Below the pieces are notes generated by a model that had not been told where the DNA came from, did not search any database, and worked only from the letters and a program-made list of their open reading frames with translations. The position numbers and the translations under genes are program-made. 64,000 nt of DNA from Platerodrilus igneus (taxonomy: Eukaryota; Arthropoda; Insecta; Coleoptera; Lycidae): NCBI GenBank assembly GCA_036346225.1, contig JARFIW010000170.1, positions 9,362,501 through 9,426,500 of the forward strand. The letters are read 5' to 3'. Numbering within the stretch: position 1 is the first letter of the stretch; every line of letters starts with the position of its first letter. Shown here piece by piece: positions 1 to 10,699 of the stretch.

Positions 1-1133
1 AAGCTATCTACTGTTTTATTTCAGCTCTATATGCAAAACTTAAAAGACAATCCTCGTATCAACATTCAAAGAATTTATGCAATTCAGAAGTCAATTTTAA
101 TTCAAATTGATTGCTTTGCATAAATGTCTTTTGCAACCAACAAACCTAAAATATAACATCCTTTTAAATCTGACATACGTTTAACATATGCTGCAATAAA
201 CAGTTTTATTAGAGGAATTATCAAATATTCAGGAGCTGTGTTCAAGTCATGTTAGAAATAAGCACAAAGGAAGTAATATTGTTTAGGTGTTGCTTAATTT
301 AGCGTGAAGGAAACTGAAGCAGTACTAAAACGAGGAATTTCTATTTTTGCATATCTGACTTGAAACACGTTAGGAATTTGAACCCTATTGTGCGACATTT
401 GTTCTGATATGCGAATAGGAACGTTTGATGTCTTGATTTAATCAACTTGTAACATTGCTTTGCTTCATTGCGTTTGGCGGAAACCATTAAATGCAAAATT
501 TTGCAAATATTAATTCAGAAGCTGTTGTATTAGGTATATAAATATTTATTTGAGATATTATTAAGCAACACCAGGGAAGCAAAACATGTATTGAAAAGAT
601 CGAAGTATTAATACAGGGCTAATTAAACCCATAAACAGTAACTTCGAACCAACTTAAATAATTTATTTTAGGAAAAGAAAGCTCAACTAATAAGTTAAGA
701 CCGTCCAAAGCTAGATAAAAAATATTGTTAGTTTAAAATAACTTTACATTTTAACACTGAACAACAAATTGCAATTCTTTTCAGTTTCCTAATGTGTGAT
801 AGATGTATCTTATAGAGTTTTCCCCGCCAATTACGAATCTGCTACAGAATTTTTCTAGCTTTCTTCTTCTTTCCAATCAAAAGTTATTAATACTTTTCTA
901 GTGGAACGTTTCATTGTGTAATATTTACATTTGTTATAATACAAATTATGCATACCACGTGAAGTATAAACCATAAATTAGGCTTTATTCAGCAATAAGA
1001 TGACACTACTAATTTACGGAAATGTGACAGGTAGTATCAACAACCTAAAGCTATGGTAACAACAAAAAGGATTCATTAGAGCAAAGTAGCAAGGGCCTAG
1101 GACGGTAACTAGTTCACAACATTCTCTCCATCC
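1..1133. other. No gene recognised
   Basis: AT-rich sequence without a convincing open frame, tRNA-like box or recognised repeat. It precedes the C-terminal end of the gypsy pol remnant on the minus strand; no LTR was recognised here, so the 3' end of that element is either missing or too decayed to see. Confidence 0.6.
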
Positions 1134-1856
1134 TTAAAATCGTACGTAATTCGATAAATACTTAAGTTCCCGACGCGAGCGACGTTCCATAAAGGTCTGA
1201 GATGTAGTGTGCTCACCGGGTTCGTTGCTCGAGACACTACTTTGCCGAAGATACTGATCGCTAGAGCCCGGCAGTATCGGAGTAAGTGTCTCCTCTACCG
1301 ATTCGCAACGGACCTTCATTTCGATGTTAGTACTAGCCTCAGGAGCAACAGGGTCGTTAGATAGTTCCATTTTACTTTCCATACCAGTATTTAGAACGTC
1401 GTTATTAGTATATCAACGATCCTTTGCAAGTGTTCCCTGTTCTCGCCGCAAGGGGCAAGTCGTCGAATAGAAACGGTGTCCCCTCTGCCAGAAGGGTAGC
1501 GAATATAAGCATAATAAGGATTTGTTTCTAATAATTCCCCTTTCTCAAGCGGTGACTCGTATTTGCTATTTCTAGTACCTTTCTTTAGAAAGACTATACC
1601 CGGTGTCAACAGCCAACTTTGCAAGGACATCCCATTTTGCGAACGAGGGGGATAATTAAACATTCGTTCGTGCGGAGTTGCATCCGTGCGGTGCAAAGCA
1701 ACGACCTTGTAGAGTGTAAGGCTTCAGTAAGTACAGTCTCCCACATGTCTTCTTTTAGATTCTTTAATTTCAACGCAAGTAATACACTTCTCCGTATTAT
1801 ACCATAATAACGCTGCACTTGTACATTGCCCCGCGGTTGTATGAAGTAGTCCGACT
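1134..1856 (-). pseudogene. gypsy integrase C-terminal part
   Basis: Three minus-strand frames carry successive parts of one integrase. The first (1818-1606) contains YGII and LHSTRSLLCT, which match the region after the last catalytic motif. The second (1696-1391) contains ATPHERMFNYPPRSQNGMSL, then SWLLTPG, and an RYPSGRGDTVSIRRLAPC stretch, typical of the gypsy integrase tail. The third (1382-1134) ends in a basic RRSRRELKYLSNYV segment like the end of pol. Frame changes occur between the pieces. The join to the catalytic core is interrupted by the SINE just above 1868. Family membership is seen from motifs; loss of function is inferred from the frameshifts. Confidence 0.85.
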
Positions 1857-1868
1857 GGTGGTAATACC

Positions 1869-2121
1869 TTCATGTGATTTTCCAATGCTCCACCCGAAGG
1901 TACTACATTGGTCAGAAAGTGAGTTTTTTTTACCTGAAAAATTTGGAATTTTGCTGAACCCATACTGTTTCAAGCAAGGTATGGATCTGTAACGTGCGTG
2001 ACAACACTCACACAAGGGACCTCCATTTTACCTCTCATCCGAACGAGGGAGTATTTTTGTGAAAAATGCTCGCCTAACATTTTTCAAGCGGACCGTGTCG
2101 GGATTCGAACCCGGGACCTTT
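1869..2121 (-). mobile_element. tRNA-derived SINE, copy 1 (head-truncated)
   Basis: Same sequence family as the copies at 4.2, 24.0, 34.9 and 61.0 kb. The sense strand is minus, with the tRNA-related head at the high-coordinate end. The B box (GGTTCGAATCC on the sense strand) is present but the A-box part of the head is missing. Flanking 12-mers GGTGGTAATACC (1857-1868) and GGTAGCAATACC (2122-2133) match at 10 of 12 bases and are read as the target-site duplication. The insertion lies inside the gypsy integrase, so the SINE is younger than that element. Confidence 0.85.
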
Positions 2122-2133
2122 GGTAGCAATACC

Positions 2134-2520
2134 GCAGGATGTCAAGTATGATTTGACTTCATTCGAGAGGAAGTTGGTACCACGATCAGAGTGGACGTAT
2201 GAAGGCATCCCGAATACTGAAAACACTAGCTCTAAGCATTTAATTATCGTTTGCAGAGATATTTCAGCACAAGCAAAAGCAAAGGAAAACGTGAAAATTC
2301 ATCAATTATGGTCAGCATATATTTATTGGCAGTACGCGATCGTATGGGTCATTTGAAATCCACACTCAGCCGCCCAAAGGGAGAGGTAGCCTTAATCAGT
2401 GTATTCATAATTTTGGCGAACCTAGATTTGATTTCACAACACTCCCTGCAGGTCGCAGTCATTTTCCTTACATCATCAATCGTACAAGGTAGGTTTTTGC
2501 TTCGGATTCAATGATACATC
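2134..2520 (-). pseudogene. gypsy integrase zinc-binding module and catalytic core
   Basis: Translated on the minus strand from about 2490 the sequence gives a zinc-finger part with TCRECCEIKSRF. After a frame change it gives a stretch with FAFACAEISAN and then SVFGMPSYVHSDRGTNFLSN, the block carrying the second catalytic aspartate of DDE integrases. The frame ends in GIAT, whose codons form the target site of the SINE. Stops and frame changes interrupt the first half. The module catalyses integration of the element cDNA in intact relatives. Confidence 0.85.
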
Positions 2521-2524
2521 CTTG

Positions 2525-2985
2525 TAATTCCAGGATGGCACAATAAATTATGAAGTTCCCATAACTTTTCTTCACTGCCTGTTACGTTTAAGAAGCACGC
2601 TCGTGAAAACGCGTCGGCGACCACGTTGCTGTCGCCAGGTTTACAAATAAAGTCTTATTTATAGGAGGACAATTCCAGGCGCCATCTGATTATTTTGTCA
2701 TTCTTTAGCTTATTGCATGTTTTATCGCCAAACATGAGACACAGATTTTTGATCAGTTATAAGTCAAAAATGTCTGTTCATTAAAAAATGCCTCCATTTC
2801 CGCAGGGCTTCCACAATAGCACTAGCCTCTTGCTCCACAGCCGATTGCTTTTGCTCTACACCAGAGAGGGATCTCGAAAAAAACGCCACTGTTCGCTCGT
2901 CTTGCGACAAAATCGCAGCAATAGCAAAATCAAAAGCATCCGTTTCCACAGTAAAGAGACCACCATCGTTAATAAACTTTACCAC
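2525..2985 (-). pseudogene. gypsy RNase H and connection domain
   Basis: The 2985-2764 frame has TVETDAFDFAIAAILSQDE, then VAFFSRSLSGVEQKQS and EQEASAIVEALRKWRHFL, matching the gypsy RNase H. The aspartate of the TDA motif is the usual catalytic residue. Downstream, with stops, come KNDKIIRWRLELS, a PGDSNVVADAFSRA block and ELHNLLCHPGITRMYH, which form the linker to integrase. RNase H removes the RNA strand during reverse transcription. It is interrupted by stop codons here. Confidence 0.88.
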
Positions 2986-3013
2986 AGCTTTTGCTACATC
3001 CCTTTTAATATCT

Positions 3014-3790
3014 TTAAAGCGGTTTAATTTTTTTCGAAAATCTCGGTGCCCATCTTGAGTAGTATGGCAACAATTTAATAGCCCTTTTCAGAGACGCGCT
3101 GTTTCCTGGAGCCGCAAGTTTCAACAACGGATTAAGCCTATCAGGGTCGGGCTTTAGCGTCTTATTTTCAATCAGGTAACGCAGAATTTTAACAGTTTTC
3201 TGAGAAAATTTACATTTGTCTTCATTCAGTGTTAAACCGTAGTTTTTAGCTGCTTCTAAAAATCTCTGCAAAGAAACTTCATGTCCTCTTGTGTTTTCCC
3301 ACACAGTAACATCGTCCAAATACGAATAAGTATTCTTGAGATTCTCAGTTTCAATAATGCTAACTATCGCCCGCTGAAACGCAGCCACTCCATTCGTAAC
3401 ACTAAATGGTATGCGGCAGAATTGGAACGGCTTCCCACAGGCTTCGAAAGCCGTACAATGTTTATACTCAGTGCGAATTGGGATCTGGTGGTAAGCAATT
3501 TTCAAATTAATCGAACTAAATACCTGGTATTGCGATATTTTGTTTACAATTTCTTGTATTCTAGGCAATGGATAAGCATCGAGTAAAGTGTACCTGTTAA
3601 TAGTTCGCGAATAGTCGATTACCATTCCTTTTATAATTCTCGCTTTTACACACCAGTGGTTGGGCTCTCCACGGCGAAACACTAGGCTCAATCACTCCTT
3701 CAAGTAATTGTTAGTTTCTACCTCAATAAACTCCAACTCTTCTTTAGACTAACGTCTGGATTGATCGCAATCGGCGTACAGCTTGGTAGC
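3014..3790 (-). pseudogene. gypsy reverse transcriptase remnant
   Basis: A frame of 225 codons (3691-3014) contains the RT motifs in order: MVIDYSRTINRYTLLDAYPL, then FSSINLKIAYHQIPI, a CRIPFSVTNGVAAFQRAI block, the catalytic SYLDDVTVW, and NEDKCKFSQKTVKILRYLI. Substitutions are visible: the first aspartate block reads SSINLK where SSLDLK is usual, so a catalytic aspartate appears to be lost. Upstream the reading continues in other frames to about 3790 (SKEELEFIEVE, then IEPSVSPWRAQ). The frame starts at an internal methionine, not at a true start codon. Confidence 0.92.
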
Positions 3791-4175
3791 AAGTTAGAAA
3801 ATAATGAGATTTAAACGCGAAAATAAACGTGCTTCAATTAAATCCGACTTCGAAATTAATTAATCATAAATAAAATATATAAACTAAAACTAAAGTTGGG
3901 GTTTAAATAATGGTATTGCTAGCACTGACTTTGGAGTATGTCTGATCAACAAGACAATAGCAAAAAATAAAAGACGAGGGTTGCCTAATTTAGGATAGCT
4001 GCCGCCAGCTCTGCTTACCGGTGCGATCTGAAGGATCAAGTTAAAACTGTCCAAATATAGCTAACTAATATTTACCAATGGATTCGAATTTTTAAGCATA
4101 CGCCAAATTTATTAATCGCGAACCCAGTTATTTGTTCCTGCTGTATAAATTTACAATATCGTCCTCCCTAGTATA
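3791..4175. other. No gene recognised
   Basis: Sequence between the gypsy RT remnant and the second SINE. No LTR, primer binding site or gag similarity was recognised, although an intact gypsy element would have gag here. Confidence 0.5.
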
Positions 4176-4189
4176 AGGTAATGCTCATA

Positions 4190-4443
4190 CACTACATTTG
4201 ATTTTCCAACGCTCCACCCAAAGGCAATTGGCCGGAAGGAGAGTTTCTTTACCTGGAAATTTTGAATTTTGCCGAACCCTTGCTGTTCCAAATATGGTAG
4301 AGAGCTTTAACGTGCATGACGAGACTCACATACAAGATCTCTTTTTACCTCTCATCCGAACAAGGTCGCATTTTTATAAAAAATGCTCACCTACCATTTT
4401 TCTAGCGGACCGTGTCGGGATTCGAACCCGGGACCTTGCGCTC
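4190..4443 (-). mobile_element. tRNA-derived SINE, copy 2 (head-truncated)
   Basis: Flanked by a perfect 14-bp direct repeat AGGTAATGCTCATA at 4176-4189 and 4444-4457, the target-site duplication. The body matches the other copies (gattttccaacgctccaccc at the tail end, the TTTAACGTGC segment, and the B box region). As in copy 1 the head stops just beyond the B box and lacks the A box, so an internal RNA polymerase III promoter would be incomplete. Confidence 0.9.
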
Positions 4444-4457
4444 AGGTAATGCTCATA

Positions 4458-6700
4458 TAACTTGTTACGTTCACTTACGACAGTAAGTTAAAAATCACAC
4501 CCTTTTTGATTCGCTATTCATTTACGTAGATTCTGTTACTACTCCAACAACATCCATACCGTTTTACAATAAGTACGCTTCCTAACGATTTTCATTTAAA
4601 TCAATTTGGTGCGAATTTGAAAAGCTGATTCTATAAATTAAATAGTCAATACCTTGTTTTAGATACCCGTGAACTTGCTACACATTACGATAACGTATAA
4701 TTACTTTCTAGATTACTTCAATCTAAAGACTCGTTAAAATAATGTATTGAACTATCTGATAAACCGTGTTTCGAGTTTTCTAATCACCTGTTGGTATGGT
4801 ATGATAACGGGAGGATTGTATTGAAATCTTGTTGTTTAAACGAGTTCATTTTTACTCGATTCTTTCTATTTGAATACGACAATAATTACTCGTTGTTAAT
4901 TTTAGTTTTCGTTACCTTTTGTGTTATCTTCAAAATTTCGTACACACACTGTGTGATGAGTACTATATTTTTAAAAAAATGTACGTTTCTTTGGAAAGGG
5001 GGTTTAATCGTTTGCGGTAATTGTTATAGCTTCATCCGATGGACTGGAAAGATCTGTTTGAACCGCCGCTCCTGTTGGTACGCGAGGACACGCGCACGGC
5101 GTGATCCCGAGCACATCTGTTTCGCGCTATCCTTAGAGACGGTGTGACTAGCCTACAACTTGGACACGCTGTTCATACATGCACAAAATTAATTCGCATA
5201 TACGAAAATTCTGGAACTATTTTGGTATTTATTGCCGTGCTACGAATGTAGTACTATTAGTTTTAAATAACTACAAAAAAATATACACTACTTATTAATG
5301 TGTAACTGGTTTAAAATGCTTACCTTTATGTGAGATGATGTTTGTTAATAATGTTGTATTTATTGCGACAATTTTATGTAATGAATTTGGTATTTACAAT
5401 GATGATTTAGAGCCGTGGTTTTTAGAGTTGTAATTTGGTAATTTTTCTTTTGGTAATTCATATGGGGAGGGACCTAAAAACTACAGCTCGCCATTTTACG
5501 AAGTAATTTCTTTTTGTTCCTCTTGATATATGTGTATTGTGGTTATTAATTTTGTTTCTTGTTTTTTTTTTGGTATACTATGCTGCTATGTCTAGCCAAA
5601 ATGCCATTTAGAGTAATTATAATTAGTACTAAGTCTTGTTAATTTCCTTTCTTTATTTCAGGCTTTCCTTTAGATATTTTTTTGTATGTGTGATACCCCG
5701 CCTACTCGCCTAACGAGCCCGGTCATTCTTCCTTTGGTTTTTTTTATGTTAGACTACGTCGATGTACGTAGCAAACTGAATAACTAAGAAATGTCACTTT
5801 GAAGGCATACATTACACAGAAGATTTATATGGAGTCAAAATGAAGAACTTTGTGACTGATAATACATGAAATGTTTTAAAAATGAGAAAACTAATAAAAA
5901 ATACAAGTGCTGTTGAAATTAATATGACTGTTCAGCACATATTCTAAATTTGATAGTACAAGATATACATGTTCCAGATATAAACGATTTCATCATGCAA
6001 GTGATAAAATACTTTAGAAAAAAATATCTCCCAACTGCATGATACAAAACAGTAAAAGGTAAAAAGCTCATGACTCAAGAGGTGAAATAGAGCACAATTA
6101 CTGATCCATTGGAATTCTACCTTGATAATAGAAGAATACTAGTTCAGGTGTGTCAAGATCACAAAGAACATATTAATCAAGACATTTTCATAACAAAACA
6201 AAGCTTACCAAACACACACATACACAACACCTACAAAATACATAACACACTACAAGAGGCATTGCACATAGTCAAACACATTCACCTGCAGACCAGATAT
6301 CATTAACTAGTACATTCCATTCATAACCATTTACCATGAAACATATTCATAATTTAAATGTAGTTCTACTCTAGTTTAGTTTGCATGTTTATATACAATT
6401 GTTTAAATTTATATGTCGTTTGTCAGAAACTGTTGTTCAATATAACTTTTTTGCTGCACATGTCAGTAATTATACAATCTCGACTGTTGTAAGTATTATA
6501 GCCTTTAGTTATTATGGGATTTTATTTTACGAGAATTTCCAGTTTGCGAATAGGGCCCACGGCAAGTTCTGATGGAAAATGGCCCAAAGTTGTGGAACTC
6601 TCAAAGGCAAAGCGGCTAGTCGAACTATATGCTCCGGGTGGAACATGAGCTGTGGGTCGGGGTTGGATTGCGACCAAAAATATGAAGAATAAGGCGCCAC
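4458..6700. other. No gene recognised; possible LINE leader
   Basis: AT-rich, with one small GC-richer patch at about 5036-5150. A 118-codon plus frame (4791-5147) and a 65-codon frame (6109-6306) show no recognisable motif and look like chance openings. If the LINE that follows is close to full length, its 5' untranslated region and the first part of ORF1 should lie here, but I could not recognise them. Confidence 0.4.
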
Positions 6701-6701
6701 C

Positions 6702-7070
6702 GTATTTTTCTATACAGAGAAAACCTTACTCAAGTCCCTTGTACAAGGTGAATGCGGAAACCTTTATTCTATAACCGCTATACAGTTTATTACTAATAAG
6801 CCTCGTGCTGTAATTATTAAATTTATTAGCTACAAATACAGGTACTTAGTAATTAGCAATCGTAAGTATTTTAAAAATACGGGTATAATTATTAAAGAGG
6901 ATTTGTGCAAAAGTCGATTAGAGATTTTTAAGATGGCATGTGCAAAATTTGGTCACACATGTGTATGGACGCTTGATGGAGTAATAAAAATTAAAATAAG
7001 TAATAAGGTTTATTCCATTAATAATCGAAGCGAATTGAACTCATTAATGAAATCTCAAAACAAATCCTAA
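6702..7070 (+). pseudogene. LINE ORF1 C-terminal remnant
   Basis: A plus-strand frame that has no nearby start codon and ends at a TAA (7068-7070). It encodes NKPRAVIIKFISYKYRYLVI, then RKYFKNTGIIIKEDLCKSRL, then a C-terminal VWTLDGVIKIKISNKVYSIN segment. This is the C-terminal pattern of ORF1 proteins in CR1/L2/Jockey-type LINEs, which bind the element RNA and act as nucleic-acid chaperones. It lies 426 bases before the ORF2 start in the same orientation. The N-terminal half could not be found. Confidence 0.75.
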
Positions 7071-7496
7071 ACATTGAATATTCTGTTATTGCTTTACGAA
7101 TAGAGAGGTTTTAGTTAGATTAGTTTTGATAAATATAATTACACATTGTTTGGTATCATTACTGCTTAACTAGTAATGGACACCTGTTTTGCTTAAATGA
7201 ACATGTCCTTAAGTTTTCATTTAAAGTTCTAGCTCTTATACTTTTATTGCTTTCTTTAGTAAAATATGATTTAAAAGTGGTATTAAAACTAATTACTCAT
7301 TGCTGCAACAGGATGCGGCTATGTGTGGGTAGTATAAATAAAAGGAAATTTCCTGCAATACTGTCTTAGTTGGCGTGTAGGTTTTGTAAGTAATAATAAT
7401 TTTTATTTTTTTGGGGTTACTATTGCTTATATTAGCATTTAAGTTTCTACGTTTGTTTGTCATTGCAATTTATTATTTATTTACTGGTGCAAAATT

Positions 7497-8699
7497 ATGA
7501 ATGGATTGACTGTGGCACACATAAACGCGCAATCGATAACTAATGATTTTTATTTGTTTCGTGAACATGTTTTATTAAGTGAATATGATATTATATCCGT
7601 TACTGAAACATTTCTCAACAATAACATTATTAATAATATAATTGAAATACCAGGCTATAATTTATTGAGAAAGGATCGACAAACGTTTGGAGGTGGTATT
7701 GCATTGTATACAAAGTCATATTTAGAGATAAGGCAAATCCATGTTCCGGATGTTACCGATTACGAACAGCTTTGGATTGAGTTTAATTGCAACAAACAAA
7801 AGATAGCGTTAGGTACAATATATTTGCCGCATAGGAATAGGTATAGGACTTTTATTGATAACTTTGAACGTGTGTGTAGTACTATGCTGCCTTTGTATGA
7901 ACAAGTGATATGTGTAGGCGATTTTAATATCGACTTATTAAAACCTGATAGTACAGAATCAGCATATTATATCTCTATGCTCGATAGTTTTGGATTTACT
8001 CAACTAATTAAAGATCCAACACGAATAACATCCAATACTCATACACTAATAGACCACATAATAGTAACTGATACTGACACTATTGGTGAATCAGGCACTA
8101 AACACATGAGTGGATTTTCAGATCATGAACTTGTCTTCTGCAATTTCTTAGTCAGTACATATAAACAATTGCCTAAAGTACACACCTTTAGAGATTTTCG
8201 TCAATTTGACTTTGTGAATTTTGATAACTCCTTGCAAAATATTGACTGGCCATTCATTTATTCCCTAAATAACGTAGATGAAAAAATAACATACTTTAAT
8301 AAAAACCTAATTACTCTTTTTGACATATATGCTCCCCTTAAAACGTCTGTATTTAGGAAACAGAAATCTCCATGGATAACCGATGTTGTGAGGTTATTGA
8401 TGAATCTAAGGGATGCAGCCTACAAACGTTTTAAAAAATACCGCAAACTAGAACAATGGACATACTATAAATCACTTCGCAACCTAACCACACTTTCGAT
8501 TAGAAATGAAAAAAAAGCTTATCTCATCAATGCATTAAATAAGAGTAATCCAAAAACGTTATGGAAAGATTTACAACGCTGTGGAATATATTCCAAGCTG
8601 AAGAATTGTGATTTTCCCAGTCACTTAAAAAATGTGGATGATATTAACTCATATTTTAGTTCAATAAATGGAGTTGTGGAAAATAAAACAGTACACTAA
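7497..8699 (+). pseudogene. LINE ORF2 endonuclease domain
   Basis: A 400-codon frame with the apurinic-type endonuclease fold motifs: HINAQSITNDFYLF at the N-terminus, SVTETFLNN carrying the catalytic glutamate, GGGIALYTK, then VGDFNIDLL (catalytic Asp/Asn) and SDHELV near the end with the conserved SDH. It nicks target DNA to prime reverse transcription in intact relatives. The ATG at 7497 fits an ORF2 start because the endonuclease begins within the first ten residues. The frame closes at a TAA at 8697-8699. The same frame reopens 31 bases later with RT sequence, so this stop is an in-frame nonsense mutation or local loss and not the natural end. Confidence 0.93.
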
Positions 8700-8729
8700 A
8701 ATGTATAGCTATAAAAATCTAATTTAAGT

Positions 8730-9640
8730 ATGACATTTTCATTTACGGTTGTTTCCGAGGAGGAGGTAGGTAAAATTATTAACTCAATCAAAACTAAAGC
8801 AACCGGTAATGATAACCTAAATATAGTACTAATATGGCTATGCTGTCCATTTCTTATACCCGTTATTACACACATAATTAATTCATCGATAATACAGGGC
8901 ATTTTTCCGCAAGCGTGGAAAATTGCAAACATTATACCTATCGCAAAAATAAAAATCCAAAAGCTTGCAAGATTTAAGGCCGATCAGCATTTTGCCAGTG
9001 GTGTCAAAATTTTGGAAAAGTTATGGAATCCAAAATACGACAATTTCTGGATATAAATTCTCTTCTAGGTGACTATCAATCAGGTTTTCGACGTAATTTT
9101 AGCTGTACTTCGGCTTTACTTAATATTTCTGATGACATACTGAGAGCCACGGACGACGGTAAACTTACAGTACTAGTTTTAATTGATTTTTCAAAAGCCT
9201 TTGATACAATTGATCATAAATTACTTTATGCTATATTGAATTATTACGGGTTTGAAAATAGTGCTATAAGCTTAATTAAAAGTTACCTTACTGATAGATT
9301 TCAATGTGTTGTATTAGACGGTAATCGTTCACGACTATGCTCCGTCCGACGTGGTGTCCCCCAAGGTTCCGTACTAGGGCCATTATTGTTTACACTGTAT
9401 TCAATAAATTTATGCAATGTTGCGCTTAAACACTGCTCTTTTCATCAATATGCGGATGATACACAAATTTATCTGTCGTTCAATCCGTCTTTACTTCAAA
9501 CTGCATGTGATGTTATCAACGAAGATCTAAATCGGTTAACAGAGTTGGCTGAACTACATTCACTTAGTATCAATCCCTTAAAGTCGGCGGTTTTAGTCTT
9601 TGGTTCCGATATTAATAGAACTGCAGCTCTACAAAAATAA
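8730..9640 (+). pseudogene. LINE ORF2 reverse transcriptase domain
   Basis: The first part (8730-9056, same frame as the endonuclease) holds EEEVGKIINSIKTKATGNDN and PQAWKIANIIPIAK. Around 8970 another frame reads DLRPISILPVVSK, showing an indel. The second part (9023-9640) holds SGFRRNFSCTSALLN, LIDFSKAFDTIDHKLL with a catalytic aspartate, RRGVPQGSVLGPLLFTLYSI and the catalytic QYADDTQIYLSF. The catalytic aspartates of the palm are therefore intact although the frame is broken. The domain copies element RNA into DNA at the nicked target. Confidence 0.94.
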
Positions 9641-9657
9641 GCATTAAAGTTAAAAAT

Positions 9658-10287
9658 ATGGCAATTCCTATTAGGGATTCGTACAAAAATTTAGGTGTTG
9701 TTTTGGATAAAGATTTTAGATTTAGAGAACACATAAATCTTTGCCTACGCAAATCGTATTGCGGTTTAAAATTAATTTATGATAATAGACGATCTCTAAA
9801 CAAGGATATCAAGAAAATGCTATGCGAATCATTAGTGCTTTCGCATTTCAACTATTGCGATGTTCTTTATGGACCGTGCATTGATGTGGCAACGGCTAGG
9901 AAGATCCAATTGGTGCAAAACTCTTGTCTGAGATTGGTGCACGGTATCCGACGGCGAGACCGCATAACGTACAAACTCAAGGAAACTAACTGGCTTAGTA
10001 TGGACAAACGACGTTTCTTGCACGCGGCTGTATTTATTCACAAAATTGTTCAGCTAAAATCACCTCCATATCTTTATAACAAAATTAGTTTCCGTACCGA
10101 CCTACATCATTTAAATTTACGCCACAGATTCCTTTTGAGTATACCTCGACATCGCACGGAATTATATAAACGTTCATTTACATATCATATAACCAAGGTT
10201 TACAATACAATACCACTCACTTATAAAGAAATGACGGTCGGTACGTTTCGGAATAATGTGATGCTATGGCTCAAACTTCAAAACTAG
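9658..10287 (+). pseudogene. LINE ORF2 post-RT C-terminal region
   Basis: A 209-codon frame beginning IPIRDSYKNLGVVLDKDFRF, the thumb-proximal region usual after the YADD block. It is followed by YCDVLYGPC, the stretch with SCLRLVHGIRRRDRITYKL, and a C-terminus ending FRNNVMLWLKLQN before TAG. It is offset by a frame change near 9640 from the RT part. The length and end look natural, so the stop at 10285-10287 is probably the original ORF2 terminus. Confidence 0.88.
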
Positions 10288-10699
10288 CCTTAATATATAT
10301 ATATTTTTTATTTGTTTTAATTAGTTACTTATTTGGGTTGTGTTGCTACAGTCAGCTTATCATAACGTTGTGCTTTCTTATATAAATAGGAATATATTGT
10401 ATAATTGAAACAATTGCTTAAGATATAGCTTGCATTGCGACAGAAGTGTTCACAAAATTGGATAATATTCAACCATAACTTAGTAAGTGTTATCATCAAA
10501 ACGGTTTGTGAATTCTGCTACGCGATATTCAAACGCGGTGGTGGGGTAGAGCAGGGGCTTTCTCCTTCAGTAGGAAGCTATCTGATCACCATCGGTTTTC
10601 ATACCTTACTGTGTATATTATTTATGTATATTATTATTAATTGTCACATATATTTCATGAAAGGTAAGAAATAAAACCCTATTATTATTATTATTATTA
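10288..10699 (+). other. LINE 3' untranslated region with (ATT)n tail
   Basis: Follows the ORF2 stop and ends in six to seven ATT units at 10680-10699, preceded by AATAAA-like sequence (aagaaataaaaccct). Microsatellite 3' tails are usual for CR1/L2-type LINEs. A target-site duplication could not be tested because the 5' end of the element is undefined. The 79-codon frame in this segment is a chance opening. Confidence 0.75.

Larger units (their letters stand above)
1134..3790 (-). mobile_element. Decayed Ty3/gypsy retrotransposon, pol remnant, copy 1
   Basis: Read on the minus strand the domains run in Ty3/gypsy order: reverse transcriptase (about 3790-3014), RNase H (about 2985-2525), integrase zinc-binding module (about 2520-2440), integrase catalytic core (about 2390-2134) and integrase C-terminus (about 1856-1134). 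Several frameshifts and stops separate the readable pieces, so this is not a functional pol. A SINE with a target-site duplication splits the integrase core. No gag, LTR or primer binding site was found on either side. The domain order (integrase after RNase H) separates it from Ty1/copia; the domain motifs resemble insect gypsy-type elements. Extents are set by where similarity could be read by eye. Confidence 0.9.
6702..10699 (+). mobile_element. CR1/L2-like LINE, nearly complete 3' two thirds
   Basis: One non-LTR retrotransposon on the plus strand: ORF1 C-terminal remnant (to 7070), ORF2 with an AP-type endonuclease (7497-8699), reverse transcriptase (8730-9640) and the post-RT region (9658-10287), a 3' untranslated region, and an (ATT)n tail at 10680-10699. 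The short-repeat tail in place of poly(A), and the ORF1 type, favour the CR1/L2/Jockey supergroup. The exact clade is not decided. ORF2 is broken by a stop at 8697-8699 and frame changes near 9020 and 9640, so the copy is dead but young enough to read throughout. The 5' end is undefined. Confidence 0.92.

Noticed and set aside
4198..4449. 83-codon plus-strand frame
   Set aside because: It lies entirely within the antisense of SINE copy 2; similar frames appear in the other SINE copies (34936-35124, 60994-61323) only because the SINE body is open by chance.
4791..5147. 118-codon plus-strand frame
   Set aside because: No domain or repeat recognised, composition like its surroundings for most of its length, and no support from flanking splice or promoter signals.
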